Part shown: positions 48,827 through 56,115 of the stretch, in pieces
How the letters are laid out: each line of letters starts with the position of its first letter
Position numbering within the stretch: the stretch's first letter is position 1
Notes under the pieces: generated by a model
What the model saw: the letters and a program-made list of their open reading frames with translations, nothing else
The model's database searches: none
Told to the model about the DNA's origin: nothing
Made by a program: the position numbers and the translations under genes
Source: Kordiimonas gwangyangensis DSM 19435 = JCM 12864
GTDB lineage: Bacteria; Pseudomonadota; Alphaproteobacteria; Sphingomonadales; Kordiimonadaceae
NCBI RefSeq assembly: GCF_000375545.1
Contig: NZ_AQXF01000003.1
Coordinates: 514,595 to 578,594, forward strand
Direction of reading: 5' to 3'
Length of the DNA: 64,000 nucleotides

Positions 48827-49707
48827 GCACGGGGGCCGAGGGGCAGTCCCTAACGGTAACAGCGCCGGCCAAGGTGAACCTTTTCCTGCACATCACGGGC
48901 AGGCGGGATGATGGCTACCATCTGCTTGAAAGCCTGTTTGTGTTCACCGAATCTGGCGACCGCATCACCGTATCTCCTTCGGATCGTTTATCTTTTGCCC
49001 TCTCTGGGCCGTTTGCGGGCGCGCTAGCGGGCGGTGAGAACAACCTTGTTGTGGCTGCAGCTGAGGCGCTGGCAACCACCGCAGGCATCGCGCCCAATGT
49101 GGCGCTGAGCCTAGAGAAGAACCTGCCCGTCGCGGCTGGCATTGGCGGCGGCTCGGCGGATGCGGCGGCGACGCTTTTGGCGCTGAATGACTTCTGGAAC
49201 CTTGGACTTTCGCTTGATGAGCTATCCGAAATCGCCATCCGGCTTGGCGCGGACGTGCCCGCGTGTCTGTACCAGAAACCGCTTTTTGTTCAAGGGGTTG
49301 GGGAGCGGGTGCGAGAAGTGCCGCTAGGCTTTGAAGCTGGAATTCTGCTTGCGAACCCCGGTGTTGAACTGTCTACACCCGCGGTTTTCAAGGCGTTCAA
49401 AGAAGCGGGTTCCGCCTTTGATGGCACGCTGGGGCAGGGCGTATCGCCTTGGGATTCGCTGGAGATGCTTGGCCTGAACACCCGAAATTCGCTTGAGGTT
49501 CCGGCGGTTGCTGCATGCCCTGAAGTGGCGGAAGTGCTGGCATTTTTGCGTAGTCTTGAGGGTGTGCAGATGGTGCGCATGTCCGGTAGCGGCGCCACAT
49601 GCTTCGCGCTGCTCGAGAGCCTTGAGGCTGCCGCGGAAGCATTGAAAACTGCGGAAAAAAGCCAGCCCGGCTGGTGGTTTATGGCTGACCGTGTGGTGAC
49701 CGGCTAG
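48823..49707 (+). CDS. ispE: 4-diphosphocytidyl-2-C-methyl-D-erythritol kinase
   Basis: The 294-residue product is a GHMP kinase with APAKVNLFLHITGRRDDGYH at the start and the ATP loop PVAAGIGGGSADAAATLLAL at about 103-122. It phosphorylates CDP-ME in the MEP route to isoprenoids. The C-terminal motif MSGSGATCFAL is also typical. The start overlaps the stop of the lipoprotein gene by ATGA. The tRNA-Gln gene follows after about 107 bases. Confidence 0.95.
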   Translation: MSTGAEGQSLTVTAPAKVNLFLHITGRRDDGYHLLESLFVFTESGDRITVSPSDRLSFALSGPFAGALAGGENNLVVAAAEALATTAGIAPNVALSLEKNLPVAAGIGGGSADAAATLLALNDFWNLGLSLDELSEIAIRLGADVPACLYQKPLFVQGVGERVREVPLGFEAGILLANPGVELSTPAVFKAFKEAGSAFDGTLGQGVSPWDSLEMLGLNTRNSLEVPAVAACPEVAEVLAFLRSLEGVQMVRMSGSGATCFALLESLEAAAEALKTAEKSQPGWWFMADRVVTG

Positions 49708-49769
49708 GCACACCAGGTGGTGCCCATCGGTCACAAACGCAAAATTCCACAAAAGCGTAAAAAAAGGTC

Positions 49770-49798
49770 TTTACAGGCAGGGGCAGTTTGACTAAAAC
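49770..49798 (+). promoter_or_regulatory. Possible promoter of tRNA-Gln
   Basis: TTTACA (49770-49775) and TAAAAC (49793-49798) are separated by 17 bases. The -10 lies 16 bases before the tRNA, a suitable distance for a short leader. Confidence 0.45.
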
Positions 49799-49814
49799 CG
49801 CGCCACACGCCAGT

Positions 49815-49889
49815 TGGGGCGTCGCCAAGCGGTAAGGCATCGGTTTTTGGTACCGACATGCGGAGGTTCGAATCCTCCCGCCCCAGCCA
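49815..49889 (+). tRNA. tRNA-Gln (anticodon TTG)
   Basis: The gene folds as a cloverleaf: acceptor TGGGGCG with CGCCCCA, anticodon stem GGT/ACC around the loop TTTTGGT (anticodon TTG), and T-arm GGAGG TTCGAATC CTCC. The discriminator base is G at 49886 and CCA is encoded at 49887-49889. It reads CAA and CAG glutamine codons. It is the only tRNA seen in the window. Confidence 0.97.
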
Positions 49890-49920
49890 CTCTCCCCTTT
49901 CTCCTGAAATCTCAAAAATG

Positions 49921-49975
49921 TGTGCAAAACCTGTGCGGGATATGTGCGGCATTTGTGCATGAAGTGTGCGAACTT
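49921..49975. repeat. Five TGTGC motifs at exact 11-bp spacing
   Basis: TGTGC occurs at 49921, 49932, 49943, 49954 and 49965, each 11 bases after the last, and each followed by A or G. Position 9 of the unit is A in four of five. An inverted copy, CCGCACAT, lies at 49985-49992, matching ATGTGCGG at 49942-49949. An 11-bp step places every motif on the same face of the helix, as in PhoB/OmpR-family sites. The array sits 30 bases after tRNA-Gln and about 170 before the dual TonB_C gene. The binding protein is unknown. Confidence 0.7.
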
Positions 49976-50136
49976 TTCGCGTATCCGCACATGCTTTGAG
50001 CTATGCGAAAAATGCATATCAGCTCGGCTCGAAAAATGTTTATTTCACATAGCTGCGATAATCCTGAAACAGATCGGGTCCATAAAGGCCTCGCGTCAGA
50101 GAAGACGCCAGAATTCATGTTTCAGGAGCAGATGAA

Positions 50137-50820
50137 ATGTCCTTCCCGGTGTTGAAAACCGCAGTCCTTTCCGCAGCGCTTGCCGCTGTCTCCCTGCCTG
50201 CCGTGGCAGGTAACGATGCTGCCGGTCAGGCAGTCTGGGCAAATGAAGTTCGTGAAGAGCTTGCCAAGGTTCAGCGCTACCCAAGCCGCGCGCTTGATCT
50301 CGGTATCGAGGGTACCGTGAAACTTCGTATCGATGTGTCTAAAGACGGTGACGTGACTGGCTACACTCTCGCCCAGTCCTCCGGCTCAAGCATCCTTGAT
50401 GAAGCAGCGCTTCGCATGGCGAAAGACCTTGGCCGCCTGCCAGCCCGTGAGAGCGGTGACGCCCACACGGTTGTTGTACCGCTGTCGTTCAAGATTGCGG
50501 ACGACAAGATGATCGCCAAGAGCGAAGACGCGCTGAGCGTATGGCGGAACAGCGTTCGTCGCCGCGTGGCAAACCGTGTTTCCTACCCGGCAGACCTTGT
50601 GGCCGAAGGTGTTGAAGGCAGCGTGAAAGTACGCCTGACTGTTGACGCTGACGGCAGCATCGCGCGTCAGGAAATCGCCCAGTCGTCGGGCCATGAGGCG
50701 CTCGACGCTGAGGCCCTTCTTCTCGCGGGCCGTATCGGCAAACTGCCGAGCCTGCCGGAAGGCCAGGAGCCGGGTGAGCTTGTTCTCCCGGTTGTCTACA
50801 AGATTTCTGAAAACCGCTAA
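50137..50820 (+). CDS. Periplasmic protein with two tandem TonB_C domains
   Basis: The 227-residue product has a signal peptide (cleavage near AVA|GN at 24) and two TonB C-terminal domains, at about 35-115 and 132-225. Each has the pattern YPxxAxxxGxEGxVKxRxxVxxDG, followed by SSGxxxLDxxAL. Classic TonB has one such domain, an inner membrane anchor and a Pro-rich spacer; here neither anchor nor spacer is present. It may bind TonB boxes of outer membrane receptors in the periplasm or act as a chaperone or sensor. The ATG at 50137 follows CAGGAGCAG. Two hairpins follow the stop. Confidence 0.8.
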   Translation: MSFPVLKTAVLSAALAAVSLPAVAGNDAAGQAVWANEVREELAKVQRYPSRALDLGIEGTVKLRIDVSKDGDVTGYTLAQSSGSSILDEAALRMAKDLGRLPARESGDAHTVVVPLSFKIADDKMIAKSEDALSVWRNSVRRRVANRVSYPADLVAEGVEGSVKVRLTVDADGSIARQEIAQSSGHEALDAEALLLAGRIGKLPSLPEGQEPGELVLPVVYKISENR

Positions 50821-50889
50821 GGCGGTTTTCACCTTTCCTCTTCCCATGACTTAAAGGGGCGGTTCCTCCCACCGCCCCTAATTTTTTTC
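50809..50889 (+). terminator. Two tandem hairpins ending the dual TonB_C gene
   Basis: GAAAACCGC (50809-50817) pairs with GCGGTTTTC (50822-50830) across the stop codon. A second hairpin, AGGGGCGG (50855-50862) with CCGCCCCT (50872-50879), is followed by AATTTTTTT and is a strong Rho-independent terminator. Confidence 0.88.
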
Positions 50890-50977
50890 TTATAAAAATC
50901 AAGCCGATATGCCTTGAGGCTGCCTTATCTTTCAGGCACCCTTAGAGGGAATGTACCAATAACGGGAGCATGCCATC

Positions 50978-51961
50978 TTGGCGCTTGATAGTAAAAATAC
51001 TCTTCACATCCGGTGTGGTAGCGACATTGAGGTTGCGCTGCGCGACGCCGGATTTGAAGGCGATTTTCTCGACTTCTCAGACCCTTATTGCCAAGGCCCC
51101 CTGCATGACCTGCCGCTGGGCGACTTCATGGAAGAGCGCGCGGCTTTTATCGCAGACGCCTACCACCTGCCGCTCGCTGACGTGCGTGCGCGGGAAAAGG
51201 AGCGGTATGACGCGCTCCGTCAGGCCGCCGCGTATGAAAGCATCGTGCTCTGGTTCGAGCATGACCATTTCGACCAGCTTATCCTCGCCTATATCCTCAG
51301 GCATCTGCATGAATACCGCGACATGCCGCCGGTGGAGCTGGTGTGCGTTTATGACTATCCGGTGCTGCCGCGCTTCACCGGCCTTGGCCAGCTTGGCCCC
51401 AAGGACCTCGTGGCCGTGTGGGAAAGCCGAACCGAGGTGGGGGAGGAGCAGACAGCCCTTGGCGCAGAGGTGTGGAAAGCACTGACGGCCGATAGCCCCA
51501 AGGCGCTGGCGGAGATCGTCAAGGCTGGCACGCCTGCCGTGCCCACGATGCGGGAAGCGCTCGACCGCCATCTGGATGAACTGCCGTCCACCCGGCACGG
51601 CCTGAGCCTGACGGAGACCCTGAGCCTCCGCATGCTGGCTGAAAAACATCGCGTCAAGGCCGGGGCCATGTTCGGCCAGCTTATGTTGCGCTACGAGCCG
51701 CTGCCTTACCTCGGTGACCTGATGTACTGGTATGAGCTGGAGCGGCTGGTCGCGGGCGGCGCGGCAGAGGTGCTTGAGGACGCAGAGGCGTGGCCGGACA
51801 AGGTGCTGGGCCTCACCGAACGGGGCGAGCGCATCCTGATGACCGAAGAAGACTGGCTTGACCATATGCCCGCACCACGTTTTGTGGGCGGTGTCGAGAT
51901 TGCGCCCGGACAGCCAGTGTGGCGCCGGGACACAAAAGGGAGGGTAGTATTAACAACCTGA
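50978..51961 (+). CDS. DUF1835 domain protein
   Basis: The 327-residue product opens with LHIRCGSDIEVALRDAGFEGDFLDFSDPYCQGPLHD and later FEHDHFDQLILAYILRHL, the pattern of DUF1835 proteins, with a C-terminal helical half containing LPSTRHGLSLTETLSL. The function of the family is unknown. The start is TTG at 50978 after GGGAG at about 9 bases. A competing 171-residue frame from ATG 50970 overlaps it in another frame and lacks recognisable content. The small gene that follows is 15 bases downstream. Confidence 0.72.
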   Translation: MALDSKNTLHIRCGSDIEVALRDAGFEGDFLDFSDPYCQGPLHDLPLGDFMEERAAFIADAYHLPLADVRAREKERYDALRQAAAYESIVLWFEHDHFDQLILAYILRHLHEYRDMPPVELVCVYDYPVLPRFTGLGQLGPKDLVAVWESRTEVGEEQTALGAEVWKALTADSPKALAEIVKAGTPAVPTMREALDRHLDELPSTRHGLSLTETLSLRMLAEKHRVKAGAMFGQLMLRYEPLPYLGDLMYWYELERLVAGGAAEVLEDAEAWPDKVLGLTERGERILMTEEDWLDHMPAPRFVGGVEIAPGQPVWRRDTKGRVVLTT

Positions 51962-51976
51962 AAGAAGGACAGACAC

Positions 51977-52237
51977 ATGGATGATGTACTCGCGCGCCTG
52001 CGTGAAATATACAAGGAGCGCTCGAACGAGCCGGACTTTGACCCGATGATCCGCATCATGCAGGGTTCGCGCGATAGCGAGGTCTGGCTTGAGGGCGACG
52101 CAGACGGCTTGATGCACATGGCGCTGCAGTGCCTGACACTCGCCAAATCCAAAAAGCCGGACGACAAATATCAGGTGGACGAAACCAACCTCGCCGCCGA
52201 AAGCTCCATCGCGCTCGTGATCAAGAAACGGCGGTAG
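51977..52237 (+). CDS. Small cytosolic protein, Imm32-like pattern, unknown
   Basis: The 86-residue product is acidic at the N-terminus and basic at the end (VIKKRR). Its central stretch GSRDSEVWLEGDADGLMHMALQCLTLA resembles small immunity-like proteins of the Imm32 type, but no toxin gene is near, so this is only a pattern similarity. The ATG follows AAGAAGGACAGACAC. It lies 15 bases after the DUF1835 gene and is convergent with kynU with 3 bases between. Confidence 0.55.
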   Translation: MDDVLARLREIYKERSNEPDFDPMIRIMQGSRDSEVWLEGDADGLMHMALQCLTLAKSKKPDDKYQVDETNLAAESSIALVIKKRR

Positions 52238-52240
52238 CCG

Positions 52241-53482
52241 TTAGGTCACATCCGACCGGGTGCGGTATTTGCTGTCGCGCCAGATTTCTTTCTCGAGGAT
52301 TTCCGCAAGGATATCGACCGCGCGGTAGACATCCTCGAACGAGAGGTAAAGCGGCGTGAAGCCGAAGCGCATATAGTTCGGCGCGCGGAAATCACCGATC
52401 ACACCCCGGTCGATCAGCGCCTGCATCACGGCATAACCTTCCGCGAAGGAGAGCGAGACATGGCTGCCGCGGTTCGCGTGTTTGACCGGGGTGACAACGC
52501 CGAGGTTGTAACCCACCAGCTTTTCGCGCACGAGCGCCATGAAAAGGTCCGTCATCGCGAGGGATTTTTGCCGCACAAGCCGCATGTCCACCCCGTCAAA
52601 CACCTTGAGCGCTTCTTCAAGCGCGCTGGCGGCCAGAACGCCGGTGGTGCCCACAAGCATGCGGCGAATGTCGCCCGCGGGTTCAAAGTCATCGACAAAG
52701 CTGAAGGGGTTTTTGTGGCCAAACCAGCCGGAAAGCGGCTGGCGCACGGCACCCAGATGCCGCTCCGCTACATAGAGGAAGGCAGGCGCGCCGGGGCCGC
52801 CGTTCAGGTATTTATAGCCGCATCCCACCGCGAAGTCAGCGCCCGCGCCGTTCAGGTCAACGGGCACGGCACCGGCGGAGTGGCTGAGGTCCCACACCAT
52901 CAGCGCGCCCTTGGCGTGCGCCGCTGTTGTGACTTCCTTCATATCGAACATGTCAGCGGTGACATAATGCACGTGGGTCAGGAGCACCATGGCGGTGTTC
53001 TCGTCAATCGCATCCACAATCTCGGTGCGGTCTACGGTGACAAGCTCATACTCTTCACCGAGGAAGTCAGCGAGGCCCTGCATCATGTACAGGTCGGTCG
53101 GGAAATTGCCCGGCTCGGACAGGATTTTGGTCCGGCCCTTGTTCATACGGCACGCGGCAGCGGCGACCTTGAAGATGTTGACGCTTGTGCTGTCCGCCAT
53201 CACCACTTCGCTTTCCTTCGCGCCCACGAGCGGCGCAATGCGCGCGCCCACGCGGGTCGGCAGGCCAATCCAGCCAGCGGTGTTCCAGCTCTTGATGAGG
53301 TCGGTGCGCCACTCGTTTTTCACCACATTGTTCACGCGGGCAAAAACGGATTTCGGCATTGGCCCAAGGCTGTTGCCGTCCATATAGATCACGCCGTGCG
53401 GCAGGTCGAACTTCTCACGCACCTCGGCCAGCGGGTCGTTTTTATCCTGATTTTGGCACCAGTCGAGCGTTGTGGGGATCAT
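52241..53482 (-). CDS. kynU: Kynureninase
   Basis: The 413-residue product is a PLP-dependent aspartate-aminotransferase-fold enzyme. The PLP lysine is K224 in VGCGYKYLNGGPG, and VWDLSHSAGAVPVDL, with the PLP-pyridine aspartate, precedes it. It cleaves kynurenine to anthranilate and alanine in the cytosol. The start overlaps the kynB stop by 4 bases (ATGA), so the genes are translationally coupled. It is the last gene of the operon. Confidence 0.96.
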   Translation of the reverse strand: MIPTTLDWCQNQDKNDPLAEVREKFDLPHGVIYMDGNSLGPMPKSVFARVNNVVKNEWRTDLIKSWNTAGWIGLPTRVGARIAPLVGAKESEVVMADSTSVNIFKVAAAACRMNKGRTKILSEPGNFPTDLYMMQGLADFLGEEYELVTVDRTEIVDAIDENTAMVLLTHVHYVTADMFDMKEVTTAAHAKGALMVWDLSHSAGAVPVDLNGAGADFAVGCGYKYLNGGPGAPAFLYVAERHLGAVRQPLSGWFGHKNPFSFVDDFEPAGDIRRMLVGTTGVLAASALEEALKVFDGVDMRLVRQKSLAMTDLFMALVREKLVGYNLGVVTPVKHANRGSHVSLSFAEGYAVMQALIDRGVIGDFRAPNYMRFGFTPLYLSFEDVYRAVDILAEILEKEIWRDSKYRTRSDVT

Positions 53483-54117
53483 GGGATACTCCGGAGAATT
53501 GCACGGACGGGGCTGCCGTCAGCACCCGCAATTTTAAGCGGCAGGGCGATGAGTTCATAGTCGCCCGGCGGTACATCATCAAACACAAGGCCTTCAAGGA
53601 TGGCCATGCCGGCGGCGTCGACGGCAAAATGCGCGTCGAGGGTTTTGCTGTCCTCGCGGTCGAGCGAGGGCACGTCAAGGCCAATAAGCTTGCAGCCGCG
53701 CGCAGCCAGCAGGCGAATGGCATCCGGGCTCATGGCCGGGAAATCGCTGTCCCAGCCGTCATGCGGGAAGGATTTGAACAGCTTGATCAGGACACGCTCG
53801 ACCTTCACAGGCAGTACTGCCTCAAGGTGGTGCGGCTCGACCAGACTGCCGGACTTTACAGTGGCTGAGAGGTCAATGAGTGTGGCGGGCCCGATATAGG
53901 CATCAAGCGCAGTGGCCGCGCAGTCCACCCCGTCTTCCCGGAAGTGCAGGCGGCTGTCCGCATGGCTGCCGGTGTGGGTTGACATGGTCATGGCCGAGAC
54001 ATTCACCGGGCAGCCGGGTTCGATCGACCATGTGCGTTCAAGCGTAAAGGCGCTGTCACCGGGCCAGACCGGGATACCGGGGCGGATGGTTTGTGAGATA
54101 TCAAAAATGCGGCTCAT
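53479..54117 (-). CDS. kynB: Kynurenine formamidase (KynB-type)
   Basis: The 212-residue product has the metal-binding motif HTGSHADSRLHF at 48-59, typical of cyclase/KynB proteins. It hydrolyses N-formylkynurenine to kynurenine and formate. The identification rests on the motif and on its place between kynA and kynU. The ATG at 54117 is 11 bases after the kynA stop. Confidence 0.93.
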   Translation of the reverse strand: MSRIFDISQTIRPGIPVWPGDSAFTLERTWSIEPGCPVNVSAMTMSTHTGSHADSRLHFREDGVDCAATALDAYIGPATLIDLSATVKSGSLVEPHHLEAVLPVKVERVLIKLFKSFPHDGWDSDFPAMSPDAIRLLAARGCKLIGLDVPSLDREDSKTLDAHFAVDAAGMAILEGLVFDDVPPGDYELIALPLKIAGADGSPVRAILRSIP

Positions 54118-54128
54118 GGCAAAATCCC

Positions 54129-54989
54129 TTAAAGGCTGGTGCGCAGGGTCCAGAGTTCCGGGAAGAAGCGCAGGTCTAGGGCTTTTACGAGGTAGGAAAC
54201 ACCACCGGTACCGCCCGTACCGCGCTTGTAACCGATGATACGCTCAACGGTTTTCATATGCGCGAAGCGCCAGGCGTGGAAGTGATGCTCAAGGTCCACC
54301 AGTTTTTCTGCGAGCTCATAGAGGTCCCAGTATTTTTTCGGGTCGCGGTAGATGGTGAGCCACGCGGCTTCCACCTTGTCATTCGCGCTATAGGGTTCCC
54401 GCCAGTTGCGGTTCAGCACGTCATCCGGGATATCAAAGCCGCGTTTTGCCAGAAGCTGGAGGCACAGGTCATAGAAGCTGGGTTCGTCCAGCACCGTTTG
54501 CAGGCGCTGATAACGTTTCGGGTTTGCCTTGTGGGCCTCCGCCATACGTTCGGACTTGTTGCCAAGGCGGTATTCAATTTCCCGGTACTGGAAACTCTGG
54601 AAACCGGAGCTTTGGCCAAGGTCGCCCCTGAATTCGGCATAATCCGACGGGGTCATGGTGGAAAGGATTTCCCAAGACTGCTTGAGGTTGGTTTGGATAC
54701 GCGCTACACGCGCCAGCATCTTGAACACGGGGCCCAAGGTGTCGGCCTTCACATGCTCCATCGCGGCGCCGATCTCATGAATGCAGCATTTCATCCACAG
54801 CTCCGACGCCTGGTGGATGATGACAAACAGCATTTCGTCGTGTTTGTCGGAAAGCGGGGTCTGGCATTCCAGCAGCTCGTCGAGCTTCAGGTAGGAGCCG
54901 TAGGAAATATCCTGATTCCAGTGGATATCCTCACCGCTGACATCGACGGCGGTGGCTGGGCCCTTGGGTGCCTCAGGCTGCTTTGACAT
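54129..54989 (-). CDS. kynA: Tryptophan 2,3-dioxygenase
   Basis: The 286-residue product carries the TDO signatures CQTPLSDKHDEMLFVIIHQASELW in the N-terminal half and HFHAWRFAHMKTVERIIGYKRG near residue 240, where the heme-ligand histidine lies, and GTGGTGG near the end. It opens the indole ring of tryptophan with oxygen. It begins the operon; a palindromic element lies 30-50 bases upstream. Together with KynB and KynU it makes anthranilate; no anthranilate-degrading gene is in the window. Confidence 0.97.
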   Translation of the reverse strand: MSKQPEAPKGPATAVDVSGEDIHWNQDISYGSYLKLDELLECQTPLSDKHDEMLFVIIHQASELWMKCCIHEIGAAMEHVKADTLGPVFKMLARVARIQTNLKQSWEILSTMTPSDYAEFRGDLGQSSGFQSFQYREIEYRLGNKSERMAEAHKANPKRYQRLQTVLDEPSFYDLCLQLLAKRGFDIPDDVLNRNWREPYSANDKVEAAWLTIYRDPKKYWDLYELAEKLVDLEHHFHAWRFAHMKTVERIIGYKRGTGGTGGVSYLVKALDLRFFPELWTLRTSL

Positions 54990-55018
54990 GTTTCATCCCC
55001 TCACACACGGAATATAGC

Positions 55019-55041
55019 GGCCTATTTATTTTAGGCCTAAA
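55019..55041 (-). promoter_or_regulatory. Palindromic element upstream of kynA
   Basis: TTTAGGCCTAAA (55030-55041) is a perfect palindrome, and GGCCTA/TAGGCC (55019-55024 with 55032-55037) overlaps it as an inverted repeat with a 7-base spacer. It is 30-52 bases before kynA, beside a TATATT that could be the -10 and has no good -35. A regulator site is likely; the protein is unknown. Confidence 0.5.
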
Positions 55042-55122
55042 CTATTTTGATGCTAACGCGATTGCGCACAAGTTTCAATGCGCATTCGAAGGACTGTTTT
55101 TACGCACCGGTTTTAGCAAACC

Positions 55123-55242
55123 TCAGTCGATAACGTCCACAGCGACATCGACGGTTTTGGCAGCAACCTTGACGGGGAGAGTGATGACAGAACATGCGCT
55201 GACAAGGAAGGCGAGGGCCGCAAGGGCAAGGGTCTGGCGCAT
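55123..55242 (-). CDS. Small lipoprotein (39 aa), entericidin-like
   Basis: The product reads MRQTLALAALAFLVSACSVI, then a short Val/Ala/Lys-rich tail of about 19 residues. The lipobox LVSAC gives a lipidated cysteine at residue 17. The ATG follows GGAGAG in the minus direction. The pattern resembles entericidin-like or NF038104-type small lipoproteins. It lies between kynA and the MBL-fold gene and is too short for ordinary gene calling. Confidence 0.7.
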   Translation of the reverse strand: MRQTLALAALAFLVSACSVITLPVKVAAKTVDVAVDVID

Positions 55243-55273
55243 ATATACTCTCCACAGGGTTTGAGAGTCCCCT

Positions 55274-55378
55274 ATGCCCGACGCGAGTCCGCGGTACAAG
55301 GCTTTATTTGCCCGCGCGCTGCCCTATCTATTGATGGTGGTCGCGCCTGCCGCTATGGTCGGCCCCGAATTTGGTTGA
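55274..55378 (+). CDS. Possible 34-aa hydrophobic peptide upstream of the MBL gene
   Basis: The frame MPDASPRYKALFARALPYLL continues to a stop at 55376-55378, 9 bases before the MBL-fold start, with a short hydrophobic stretch LLMVVAPAAMVG. No clear ribosome binding site precedes the ATG. It could be a leader peptide, a short membrane peptide or chance. Confidence 0.25.
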   Translation: MPDASPRYKALFARALPYLLMVVAPAAMVGPEFG

Positions 55379-55387
55379 GGAGTGAAT

Positions 55388-56041
55388 ATGCTGAAGGCCC
55401 AGATTGTTCCCGTTACCGCGTTTGAGCAGAATTGCAGCATCATCTGGTGTGATGAAACGATGGAAGCTGCCTTTGTCGACCCCGGAGGGGACGCTGACAA
55501 ACTGCTGGACGTGGCGAAAAAGCTGGGTGTGACGCTCAAGAAAATCTTCCTCACCCACGGTCACCTTGACCATGCAGGCGGTGCGCAGCAGATCCGGGAG
55601 CAGCTTGGCCTGCCGGTCATCGGCCCGCACCGGGACGATAAATTCTGGCTCGACCAGATTGAGGAACATGCCGCCAACTACCGTATGCCGGGCCTGAGGT
55701 GCGTTGAGCCTGATGAGTGGCTCAATGATGGCGATGAGGTCACCATCGGCAATATCACGCTCAAGGTGCTGCATACGCCGGGCCACACGCCGGGGCATGT
55801 GGTGTTTTTTGAGCCCACACACAAAGTGGCTTTCGTGGGCGATGTGCTGTTCAAAGGTTCGATCGGCCGCACCGATTTCCCGCGCGGCAACCATCAGGAC
55901 CTTCTTGACGCCATCACCCAAAAGCTGTGGCCGCTTGGGAACGATGTGACCTTTGTGCCGGGGCATGGTCCCTTGTCCACATTTGGCGCGGAGCGGCAGT
56001 CCAACCCTTATGTTTCCGACCGGGCGATGGCAGCGGGCTAG
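55388..56041 (+). CDS. Metallo-beta-lactamase-fold hydrolase (YcbL/GloB-like)
   Basis: The 217-residue product has the zinc motif THGHLDHAGG (H57, H59, D61, H62), then H in TPGHTPGH, and the C-terminal VGDVLFKGSIGRTDFPRG and PGHGP, with the two-metal ligands of the hydrolase fold. It matches the YcbL group of type II glyoxalase-like thioester hydrolases. The substrate is not certain; it may be S-lactoylglutathione or a related thioester. The ATG at 55388 follows GAGGAG. A GTG at 55382 is possible. Confidence 0.88.
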   Translation: MLKAQIVPVTAFEQNCSIIWCDETMEAAFVDPGGDADKLLDVAKKLGVTLKKIFLTHGHLDHAGGAQQIREQLGLPVIGPHRDDKFWLDQIEEHAANYRMPGLRCVEPDEWLNDGDEVTIGNITLKVLHTPGHTPGHVVFFEPTHKVAFVGDVLFKGSIGRTDFPRGNHQDLLDAITQKLWPLGNDVTFVPGHGPLSTFGAERQSNPYVSDRAMAAG

Positions 56042-56115
56042 GGTCTCACGCCACATTCCGCGCTGGAAACAAACGGCCCCCTTTGCTATAGGGCAAATAT
56101 TGAGGGGGCAGGGCG

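Noticed and set aside
49920-50135. 71-codon cysteine-rich plus frame over the TGTGC array
   Set aside because: The cysteines arise from the repeated TGTGC and the frame has no ribosome binding site or conserved content.
49815-50136. Integration site of a mobile element at tRNA-Gln
   Set aside because: No integrase, direct repeat of the tRNA end or mobile gene is found near it.
50970-51485. 171-codon frame from ATG 50970
   Set aside because: It overlaps the DUF1835 gene in another frame; the TTG-start frame has recognisable DUF1835 content and a suitable ribosome binding site.
52460-53560. 366-codon plus-strand frame across kynU
   Set aside because: kynU has the PLP-lysine and operon context on the minus strand, and the plus frame is its shadow.
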